A DNA stretch of 53,163 bases from Prochlorococcaceae cyanobacterium jk18x22bins.40 (lineage in GTDB: Bacteria; Cyanobacteriota; Cyanobacteriia; PCC-6307; Cyanobiaceae), in contig JAJDVL010000002.1 of NCBI GenBank assembly GCA_022826155.1, forward strand, positions 1-53,163, written 5' to 3'. The position numbers were made by a program, and so were the translations under genes. Every line of letters starts with the position of its first letter. The stretch's first letter is position 1. Positions 46,765-53,163 of this stretch are shown here, in pieces. Under the pieces are notes generated by a model that was not told the DNA's origin, did not search any database, and worked only from the letters and a program-made list of their open reading frames with translations.

Positions 46765-47261
46765 ACCTTCGCATCGGTCATGGTTACGACATTCACCGTC
46801 TGGTGGCAGGACGCCCCCTGATCCTGGGGGGCGTGACCATCGACCATTCCCTTGGTCTGGCGGGTCACAGTGACGCGGACGTGCTGGTCCATGCCTTGAT
46901 GGATGCCCTGTTGGGGGCCTTGGCCCTGGGGGACATCGGCCGCTACTTCCCCCCTGACGATCCCCGATGGCGGGGCGCCAACAGCCTGGTGTTGCTCCAG
47001 CAGGTGGCGGCGCTGGTGCGGGAGAAGGGCTGGCGGGTGGTGAACGTGGACACCGTGCTGGTGGCTGAACGCCCCCGCCTGCGGCCCCATATTCCCGCCA
47101 TGGCCGCCAACATGGCCACCCGGTTGGGGCTGAGCCCGGACCAGGTGGGCGTGAAAGCCACCACCAACGAAAAGCTTGGTCCGGAGGGTCGCGAGGAGGG
47201 GATTTCCTGCTCTGCCGTGGCGCTGCTGGTTCATGAGCCGGACTTCTGCCATGACCCGTGA
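46761..47261 (+). CDS. ispF: 2-C-methyl-D-erythritol 2,4-cyclodiphosphate synthase
   Basis: Fifth step of the MEP isoprenoid pathway. The 166-residue product starts [20 protein letters not shown] (metal Asp and His), has [20 protein letters not shown], and ends with [24 protein letters not shown] overlap with trmD and overlap with larB imply co-translation. Confidence 0.97.
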   Translation: MNLRIGHGYDIHRLVAGRPLILGGVTIDHSLGLAGHSDADVLVHALMDALLGALALGDIGRYFPPDDPRWRGANSLVLLQQVAALVREKGWRVVNVDTVLVAERPRLRPHIPAMAANMATRLGLSPDQVGVKATTNEKLGPEGREEGISCSAVALLVHEPDFCHDP

Positions 47262-47955
47262 GGACAGGGGGCTGAACCTGGACCTGGGCCGCCGCCGCCG
47301 TCTGGGTATGGTGGAGGCCGTCTGGGGGGCGGACAAGACGGTTGACCAGATTGTCGCGGCCGCCCGCCGCTTGCGTGCCGCCGGGGAAACCCTGCTGGTG
47401 ACCCGGGTGGACGAAGCCAAAGCCAGGGCCATGGGCCAGCAACTCCCCGATCTGTGTTACCACCCCCAGGCCCGGTGCATCACCCTGGGAGAGGCCATGA
47501 AAGGCGCCCCATGGCAGCGCTTGGCCTTGCTGACGGGGGGCAGCAGTGATCTGCCCGTGGCCGCGGAGGCCTCCACCGCCCTGGCCTGCCATGGGGTGAA
47601 GGCGGAGTTGATCGCCGACGTGGGCGTGGCGGGGCTTCATCGTCTCATGGCCCGGCTGGACCACCTGGCCCGGTTCCCCGTCCTGATTGTCTGCGCCGGG
47701 ATGGAGGGCTCCCTGGCCACGGTGGTGGCTGGGCTCCTGCCTCAACCCGTCATTGCCGTTCCGGTTTCCGTGGGCTATGGCGTGAGTGCCGGCGGCCATG
47801 CGGCCTGTGTGGGGATGCTGGCAAGCTGTGCCCCCGGTCTCTGTGTGGTGAATATCGACAACGGCTACGGCGCCGCCATGGCGGCCCTGCGCATCCTGCG
47901 CGCCCTGCCCGGGAACACCGAGGGCCGGGCCCGCCAGGCGGCCTCCGGCGGTTGA
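47251..47955 (+). CDS. larB: Nickel-pincer cofactor biosynthesis protein LarB
   Basis: LarB carboxylates nicotinic acid adenine dinucleotide in making the nickel-pincer nucleotide of lactate racemase. In cyanobacteria it occurs without a clear larA partner in view. The 234-residue product has an N-terminal [20 protein letters not shown] and a PurE-like core with [20 protein letters not shown] and [23 protein letters not shown] 47251 overlaps the ispF end by 11 nt. No larC or larE is present in the window. Confidence 0.86.
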   Translation: MTREDRGLNLDLGRRRRLGMVEAVWGADKTVDQIVAAARRLRAAGETLLVTRVDEAKARAMGQQLPDLCYHPQARCITLGEAMKGAPWQRLALLTGGSSDLPVAAEASTALACHGVKAELIADVGVAGLHRLMARLDHLARFPVLIVCAGMEGSLATVVAGLLPQPVIAVPVSVGYGVSAGGHAACVGMLASCAPGLCVVNIDNGYGAAMAALRILRALPGNTEGRARQAASGG

Positions 47956-47956
47956 G

Positions 47957-48604
47957 TCAGGTGGCCCAGTTCAAGGCGTCCAGCGCCGCTGCACAGGCAG
48001 GAAACACGGTGCGGAAAACGGTCTGGGCCCCACAGGCAACAGCCCGGTGTTCCGCCTGGGTGCCGGGCTGACTGCGCAGGGCAATGTAGTGAATCCAGCT
48101 TCGGCAGTTGCCGGTCATGTAGAGGGTGGTGGTGGTGGCCTGTGGCAGCACTGCACGGGCGCACTCCTTGGCAATCCCTGCGGCCAGCAGTTGGCGGTAA
48201 AGCTGGTGGGCGGCATCCAGTTGGGCCTGGATTTTGCCCTGCCAATGGCGCGCCACGTCAGGGGGCAGGGTATCCAGGGACGCCTGGCGGTCCTTGGGGT
48301 GGGGGCTGCGAAGCTGGGGCATGGCCCATGCCACGGGAGCTTGCTCTTCGCCTGCATAGCGGCGTGAAAGCTGTTGGAAGCAGAAGCTGCGATGCCGCAA
48401 AATCTGGGTGGCGACGTCCAGGGTGGTGACAATTTCCAGCGTCATGGAGGCGTGCTCGAACACGCTCCAGTGGCCATGGCGGATGCAATACCCCAGCAGA
48501 CGCCCATGGTCCGGGTTGGACTGGTTGGCTGGATTGCTGACCCTGGCCACGTAGGCCATGAAGGCTTCGGGATCGGGGGTGTGGCCCTGGAGCTTGACGT
48601 TCAT
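47957..48604 (-). CDS. thyX: FAD-dependent thymidylate synthase
   Basis: Converts dUMP to dTMP with FADH2. The 215-residue product from ATG 48604 has the ThyX signature RHRSFCFQQLSRRY and the C-terminal RSWIHYIALRS. An upstream frame to 48709 lacks homology. The stop is 1 nt from the convergent larB stop. Confidence 0.95.
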   Translation of the reverse strand: MNVKLQGHTPDPEAFMAYVARVSNPANQSNPDHGRLLGYCIRHGHWSVFEHASMTLEIVTTLDVATQILRHRSFCFQQLSRRYAGEEQAPVAWAMPQLRSPHPKDRQASLDTLPPDVARHWQGKIQAQLDAAHQLYRQLLAAGIAKECARAVLPQATTTTLYMTGNCRSWIHYIALRSQPGTQAEHRAVACGAQTVFRTVFPACAAALDALNWAT

Positions 48605-48620
48605 GCTGACCAGGGCGGCG

Positions 48621-48785
48621 TTACCGCAAGATGCCCATCGCCACCACCAGGACAGCAGTCCCAATGCCCAGGGCAACGAAAATCCGTTCCTTGGGCTGAA
48701 GACGGCCACGGCGGCCCAGGGGCGCCTGCCCCCCCCGCCGCGACCAGAAATCCCGACTCAACTGCCGCTCTCTGTCTGTGACCAC
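48621..48785 (-). CDS. Small single-pass membrane protein
   Basis: A 54-residue peptide from GTG 48785: charged N-terminus (VVTDRERQLSRDFWSRRGG), basic middle, and a C-terminal membrane helix (ERIFVALGIGTAVLVVAMGI). It resembles tiny conserved picocyanobacterial membrane proteins, but I cannot name it. It lies 16 nt upstream of thyX, same strand. A longer frame exists upstream, but its content is not protein-like. Confidence 0.5.
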   Translation of the reverse strand: MVTDRERQLSRDFWSRRGGQAPLGRRGRLQPKERIFVALGIGTAVLVVAMGILR

Positions 48786-49000
48786 AATCGGACTGCCTGG
48801 GATGGGGAACGCGAGCGTCCAGCTTAAACGGTTGGGGACAGGGAGGGTATTGCCCCCTGTGCTCCAGCCTGGGCTGTTGCATCGGCAAAGGCGGAAGCGC
48901 CAGCGAAACCCTGCTGCGCCGTGTGCCGGACCTGCGCCGGCCCATGGAGCCCAGGTACAACCTGGCTGAAATACGGCCAACCCTGGTTTCCAGCTAAAAC

Positions 49001-49015
49001 CGCTACCAAGTAGCG
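49001..49015. repeat. Perfect inverted repeat CGCTAC-CAA-GTAGCG
   Basis: A 6-bp palindrome with a 3-nt spacer in the non-coding stretch upstream of the surface-protein gene. It is not followed by a T-run on either strand. Possible operator or hairpin; function unknown. Confidence 0.4.
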
Positions 49016-49215
49016 AACCGCTTGCCGTGGAAGCGCCCTGGCCCCATTGACAACCCCGTCTCCACTGGCTCAAGATATTTTCACCTGCTGATCAGCAATG
49101 GCGAGAAGAAGCAAAGCCAACGAGGGCAGACCTGAACAGTGGGTGTGGAGATTGTGCCAACCTCTTGCCTGCCCCCGTCCCATGTTCCGACTCACCAGTA
49201 ACTTAGTACTACTAT

Positions 49216-49227
49216 CCCCCCCCCCCC
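49216..49227 (+). repeat. Poly-C tract (12 C), candidate phase-variation site
   Basis: Twelve consecutive C lie 93 nt before ATG 49321 of the large exported protein. An ATG at 49182 reads into the tract. With twelve C that frame stops at 49245. Loss of one C (or gain of two) joins it in frame to the large gene. Gain of one C makes it end at TGA 49322-49324, overlapping ATG 49321. No other homopolymer this long is seen in the window. Confidence 0.75.
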
Positions 49228-49320
49228 GCAGCGCTGGCCTGCTGTAGGGGACGGAGCGAGGCGATGGGCAGGGAAGTCTGCGACGGAAAGGGCGGGCAGC
49301 TTTTCGCTTCCGGGGGCCGA

Positions 49321-52300
49321 ATGAAAGGAACCCTGACAGGTTTGCTCGGCCTGCTGCTGCTGGCCGGATGGACGCCGGAGGCCGCGGCGCAGACGCCCAA
49401 CGCCACGGCGGAACTGGTCCCCCTCACCCAAGGCCTAACGACGCTGCCGGAGGGTGCGGGGGTGACTTTCAATATCGCGCTGTCGAGATCCCTGGAGGCC
49501 GACGAGACGGTGACGCTGCCGCTGACCGTGGGGGGCACCGCCACCCGCGGGACGGACTACCGTCTGGTCTGCATCGAATCAGGCCCTGCCGGGGCGGGCG
49601 TCTGCAACGGCATCGGCGGCGCCGATCCTTCGATCACCTTCTACGGCGAGCATATGAGGGGCCACCGTGTGACGGGTCCGCTGCGGCTCGAGGCGGTCGG
49701 GGACAACACGGCCGAATCAGGCGAGACGGTCACCCTGTCGCTCGGAGGCGGGCCGACGAAGACGATCACGCTCCAGGACGCGCCGTCTTCGGTGGAACTG
49801 TCCTTCACCCAGGCGACCACCTCGGCGTCCGAATCAATTAACTTTAGCTTTATAGAACCGGTCCTGCGGGCGAGCGCCGCGCCGGGCGGTGACATCACGG
49901 TGCCGCTGGTCTTCACGGACACCACGGACACCACGGCCACGGCGGGGGAGGATTACACGCCCAGGACCACGGCGACGTTCGAGGCGCACGGCGGTACCAC
50001 CAACCCCGTCAGATTTCCGGTTCAGGACGACGCCCTGTGCGAGGGCGACGAGACCTTCCAGATAGCGATCGACACGACGAGGCTGCCGGCCGGCGTCACG
50101 GTGGGGTCGCCGGGCTCGGTGATGGTCACCATCGAGGATGACGACTGCACGGTCACGGTCTCCGGCGTCAATGATGCGCGGGAGGGCGAGGACGCGGTTT
50201 TCGCGGTGCATGTGGATCCGGCGCCGGTCAGGGACATGGCGATCGGCTACGCGGTCTCGGAGGATGCGGGCAACAGCCGGCAGTTCGTGCCCTCGGCAAA
50301 CCTGGGCGCCGGCAAGAGTGTCACCGTCTTCAAGAACAAGGCCTCGCGGGTGGTGCGCATCCCCACGATTCAGGCCGCGGGGGCCGACCCGGAGGGCCGC
50401 GTGGCGGTGACCCTGGAAAGCGGCGACCAATATACGCTCGGCAGCCCGTCCTCTGTCTCGGTGCGGATCTTCGACGATCAATACCCGGCGGCCCACGTGA
50501 ACTTCACGGGCGTCGCCAAATCGGTGAAGGCGCCCCTCTATCCGGGTTCGACGGACGGGAACTTCGAGGTGAACGAGAGCGCGGGCTTCATATGGGTGGA
50601 GCTGGAGTTGAGCCAGAAGCCGGAGTACACGACCACAGTCCTTGTCCGGGAGAGGAGGTCGGGCACCACGGCCACGCACGGCGAGGACTACAAACGTGGA
50701 CCGGTCCGATACGGCTGGATGGCGCATTTCGGCACCAGTCGCAAGACGCGGTTCAAGCTCCCGATCGTCGACGACGGGATCGCCGACGACGGGGAGACGC
50801 TGACGCTGGAGATCTGGAGGGCCCACACCGTCACGTCGCAGTTCAACCAGGTCGTCGGCTCCTGGACCAACAATGAGGGCGTGACCTACCCGTCGTATAG
50901 CGACGACGCCAACACCGGCGCGCTGGGGACCTACGAGATCACGATCCGTGACTACACGTCGAGCCAGGCGGGCGACGACGTTGCGGTGTGGCTGTCGAAG
51001 GACGCCTACGAAGTGACCGAGGGCGATGCGCTCCGGGGGACCGTCCACCTGCAGGAGCCGCGGGGCGCGGACACCACCATCGCCCTGACCGAGACCCGCA
51101 GCACGGCTACGGAGGGCACCGACTACACCGCTGGTCCGTACTCCGTCACGGTCCCGGCGGGCAAGACGAGCGCCGCGTTCACGATCCAGACCACGGAGGA
51201 CGAGGAGCTGGAGATGAACGAGACGTTCACGGTGCGGATCGACGACGCCAGCCTGCCGGCGGGGTTCGTGACGCCGGACGGGACCGGCACGCCGGAAGAC
51301 GCCAGGGTCACGATCAACGACGACGAATACACTTTCTGTTTCGACAGAAACAGCGAGCAGGGCGACGAGGGCGAGGAAGCGGCCATCGGGCTCACGTTCT
51401 CGCGGCCGCTGCCGGAGGGCGGGTTGTTCAAGTTCACGTACCGGAACCTGGGCACCAGCGACAGCGACTACACGCAGGTGAACGCCTACCCGGACAGTTT
51501 CTGGCTTCCGGCGGGGACGGAGAGGTACACGCTCAGGCTTCCGGTCACCGGTGACACCTTGTATGAGAACAACGAGCTTATGAGTATCACGGCCGATGTG
51601 CCGGCCCTTCCGCTCGGATACACAGACTGCAACATAGATTTTATCGTCAGGGACGTGAGCCCCGAGGTGGATTTCCAGGCCGCAGCCTACACGGCCCATG
51701 AGGGGCGGGACGCAGAGGTGGGGATCCGGGTGGTCAACAGGAATGACGGCAATCTCATGAAGCTCCAGAAGCCGGTCACGCTGCACATCGCGGCCACGGG
51801 CACGGGCACGGCGACCGCGGGCACGGACTACGCGGCGGGCCCGTGGACCCTGACCATCCCGGAGGGGGCCTCCAGGGGCGTCCTCAGGATTCCGGTCCAT
51901 GCGGATTCTGCCAATGACGACGGGGAGACCATCGACCTGGAGATCAAGCTGACGACCGGGGACGCCGAAGCGAATCCCACTCGTCAGCTTGCCGACCAGA
52001 ACGGCAACGTGGTGTCCGGAAGCCTCCATGTCCGGGTAAGGGATGATACCGATATGCCCAGCGGCGCCGCGACGGTGACGATCCAGAACGCGTCGGGGGC
52101 CCCATCGGGCACGCCAGTGGTGTGGGTCGAGGCCGGCCCGCAGGTGACCGAGGGCAACGGCGCCACCTTCACGCTGAAGGCCAGCCCGGCGCCCCTTGGC
52201 CCCCTGGACGTGAGCGTCCATGTCGGGGAAGCGGAGGTGTCCCACGATCTGACCGATCCGTTCAGCCAAATCCGGACGCATCTGGCCGAAGAGGACCGGG

Positions 52301-53163
52301 GCCTGAAGACGGCGACCGTGGACACCACCGGCAGCACGGTCTTCACCGTGCCGACGCGGACCAACGGATCGGCCAACACCAGCGCGATCCGGGTCGTGCT
52401 GATGGACCCGTCTCTGCTGTTCGGCGACGGGGAGGCCGACTACATACCGGGCAAGCCGAGCGTCGCGTATGTCGGGGTGGACGCGGCTGCGCCGGAATTC
52501 CCGGCGCAGCGGTCGGAGACGCAGCGGTCAGAGGCGCAGCGGTCGGAGGTCGCCAAGGCGCCGAGCACGCAGGTTCGGAACCTCCGGGTGACGGCCGTCG
52601 ACGCCACGAGCGCGCAGGTATCCTGGGACGCCGTTCCCCATGCCACGGCCTACCGGCTTGAGTGGGAAGCAGGCACTGGGTCCAATCGCATCGGCGGCGC
52701 CCAGACCGGCATCACCGGCACCTCGAGCACGATTTACCATAATGCCCCATCGGCGATGACGCTGACGGTCCGGGTGGTGCCGTGGCATGTGACGGACGAC
52801 GGCCAGGTACAGGTGCACAATGGGCTCGCGGCCACGGCGACGCTGGACGTGGGTCCGGCGGATCCGCTCACCGCCGCACGGACCGCCTGCGTGCCGGCGG
52901 ACGTCCGCTCGGCCGTGAAGGGCTATGCGGGCGAGAGGCATCACGGATCGGCCCATATGAAGCGCTGGAACAGGGCGCTGGCGGCCTTCGGCGACGACAC
53001 CGGCGAGACGGCAATGACCGGAGACGAGGCGCGGGAAATGATGGACAAGTACACGGCGAAGCGCTGGCGGCCGATCGTCGAGGCCATCGAGTGCATCGAG
53101 AAGGCCGGGGAGAAGGCGCAGGAGGAGTCCGCCCAGGCGGAGTCCCTCCCCGGGATCTCGATC
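49321..53163 (+). CDS. Large exported Calx-beta/fibronectin-III surface protein (runs off right edge)
   Basis: The frame is open for 1281 codons to the window end. A signal peptide is clear: MKGTLTGLLGLLLLAGWTPE then AAAQ|TPN. The mature part is a series of about seven or eight Calx-beta-like domains (~30 to ~1060) with repeating TAT(A/E)GTDY and DDGET/NETF motifs, for example TATEGTDYTAGPYSVTVPAG and TATAGTDYAAGPWTLTIPEG. Then come a 15-nt-repeat linker, a fibronectin-III domain (~1082-1180; VRNLRVTAVDATSAQVSWDA), and an alpha-helical segment MKRWNRALAAFGDDTGETAM followed by RWRPIVEAIECIE. Calx-beta domains bind calcium. ATG 49264 lies in frame with a good GGAG seven bases upstream and would lengthen the N-terminus by 19 residues. 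Composition and domain style suggest transfer. Confidence 0.88.
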   Translation, partial: MKGTLTGLLGLLLLAGWTPEAAAQTPNATAELVPLTQGLTTLPEGAGVTFNIALSRSLEADETVTLPLTVGGTATRGTDYRLVCIESGPAGAGVCNGIGGADPSITFYGEHMRGHRVTGPLRLEAVGDNTAESGETVTLSLGGGPTKTITLQDAPSSVELSFTQATTSASESINFSFIEPVLRASAAPGGDITVPLVFTDTTDTTATAGEDYTPRTTATFEAHGGTTNPVRFPVQDDALCEGDETFQIAIDTTRLPAGVTVGSPGSVMVTIEDDDCTVTVSGVNDAREGEDAVFAVHVDPAPVRDMAIGYAVSEDAGNSRQFVPSANLGAGKSVTVFKNKASRVVRIPTIQAAGADPEGRVAVTLESGDQYTLGSPSSVSVRIFDDQYPAAHVNFTGVAKSVKAPLYPGSTDGNFEVNESAGFIWVELELSQKPEYTTTVLVRERRSGTTATHGEDYKRGPVRYGWMAHFGTSRKTRFKLPIVDDGIADDGETLTLEIWRAHTVTSQFNQVVGSWTNNEGVTYPSYSDDANTGALGTYEITIRDYTSSQAGDDVAVWLSKDAYEVTEGDALRGTVHLQEPRGADTTIALTETRSTATEGTDYTAGPYSVTVPAGKTSAAFTIQTTEDEELEMNETFTVRIDDASLPAGFVTPDGTGTPEDARVTINDDEYTFCFDRNSEQGDEGEEAAIGLTFSRPLPEGGLFKFTYRNLGTSDSDYTQVNAYPDSFWLPAGTERYTLRLPVTGDTLYENNELMSITADVPALPLGYTDCNIDFIVRDVSPEVDFQAAAYTAHEGRDAEVGIRVVNRNDGNLMKLQKPVTLHIAATGTGTATAGTDYAAGPWTLTIPEGASRGVLRIPVHADSANDDGETIDLEIKLTTGDAEANPTRQLADQNGNVVSGSLHVRVRDDTDMPSGAATVTIQNASGAPSGTPVVWVEAGPQVTEGNGATFTLKASPAPLGPLDVSVHVGEAEVSHDLTDPFSQIRTHLAEEDRGLKTATVDTTGSTVFTVPTRTNGSANTSAIRVVLMDPSLLFGDGEADYIPGKPSVAYVGVDAAAPEFPAQRSETQRSEAQRSEVAKAPSTQVRNLRVTAVDATSAQVSWDAVPHATAYRLEWEAGTGSNRIGGAQTGITGTSSTIYHNAPSAMTLTVRVVPWHVTDDGQVQVHNGLAATATLDVGPADPLTAARTACVPADVRSAVKGYAGERHHGSAHMKRWNRALAAFGDDTGETAMTGDEAREMMDKYTAKRWRPIVEAIECIEKAGEKAQEESAQAESLPGISI
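52505..52549 (+). repeat. Three 15-nt tandem repeats in linker
   Basis: CGCAGCGGTCGGAGA and two close variants follow each other (52505-52519, 52520-52534, 52535-52549), encoding QRSE(T/A/V) units. They lie between the last Calx-beta-like domain and the FnIII domain. Copy number may vary between strains without breaking the frame. Confidence 0.85.

Larger units (their letters stand above)
48786..49320. other. Gene-poor leader before the large surface-protein gene
   Basis: About 535 nt with no gene that I can support on either strand. A short frame near 48880-48996 on the plus strand reads RRVPDLRRPMEPRYNLAEIR before a stop but has no convincing start. The region holds a perfect inverted repeat (49001-49015) and a run of twelve C (49216-49227). 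Composition changes from AT-richer (49060-49110) to GC-rich after 49230. Confidence 0.6.

Noticed and set aside
45997-47799. A 600-codon minus-strand open frame across trmD-ispF-larB
   Set aside because: Low-complexity Pro/Gly/His-rich translation; the plus strand carries three unmistakable enzymes.
49834-52281. An 815-codon open frame on the minus strand opposite the Calx-beta gene
   Set aside because: It is a shadow of the GC-rich plus-strand gene: Arg/Gly/His/Val-rich text without domains, while the plus strand shows clear Calx-beta and FnIII domains and a signal peptide.

Overview
The window is a GC-rich chromosomal segment of a cyanobacterium from the marine picocyanobacterial (Synechococcus/Prochlorococcus/Cyanobium) lineage. 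The evidence is psbD, ycf3, ycf34, a CpcS/CpeS-type bilin lyase, crtB and crtP, RpaA and RpaB, a DUF1825 protein, a UPF0367 protein, and the block rpaA-holB-tmk-(transport ATPase)-ycf3-radA-rpaB-plsX-fabH-fabD-plsC-tsaB-ycf34-cca-rbp-crtB-crtP, whose order I recall from picocyanobacterial genomes. The accessory genes (amino-acid importer, autotransporter, Calx-beta/FnIII surface protein, secreted paralogs) suggest a host-associated strain. A sponge symbiont such as 'Candidatus Synechococcus spongiarum' is my best guess, but this is inference and not proven by the sequence.

Layout. 1-2.1 kb: 5' part of psbD (minus strand), a UPF0367 gene overlapping an ABC ATPase, and tRNA-Asn(GTT). 2.4-21.3 kb: the conserved core. 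It holds the two OmpR-type regulators linked to the clock and to light stress (rpaA, rpaB), replication/repair genes (holB, tmk, radA), PSI assembly (ycf3), fatty-acid/phospholipid initiation (plsX-fabH-fabD-plsC), tRNA maturation (tsaB, cca) and carotenoid synthesis (crtB, crtP). Three interruptions are visible: a BASS-type transporter, a copper-type P-ATPase next to it, and a decayed IS605-type tnpB between crtB and crtP. 21.3-26.5 kb: a complete five-gene Liv/Nat-type amino-acid ABC importer that reads like an alphaproteobacterial operon. 26.6-29.2 kb: a lumenal pentapeptide protein, small membrane proteins and a lone DppC-type permease. 29.3-32.7 kb: a type IV pilin and a divergent operon of a LytR-CpsA-Psr protein, a small membrane protein and three pseudopilins, tightly overlapped.

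32.9-35.6 kb: a cluster of exported proteins of unknown function, including three tandem paralogs with four conserved cysteines, two of them from a recent 584-bp duplication. 35.6-41 kb: housekeeping genes (pepA, a GIY-YIG protein, an HhH protein, DUF1825, tyrS, pyrF). 41-43.8 kb: a classical autotransporter (beta-helix passenger plus beta-barrel), unusual for a cyanobacterium. 43.9-48.8 kb: housekeeping genes with translationally coupled overlaps (era, bilin lyase, trmD, ispF, larB, thyX).

48.8-53.2 kb: a gene-poor leader with a 12-C homopolymer, then a very large exported Calx-beta/FnIII protein that runs off the right edge. The most striking observation is that changing the C count in that tract alters how an upstream ATG relates to the large surface-protein gene: separate, ATGA-coupled, or fused in frame. 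That is the geometry expected of a phase-variable switch.
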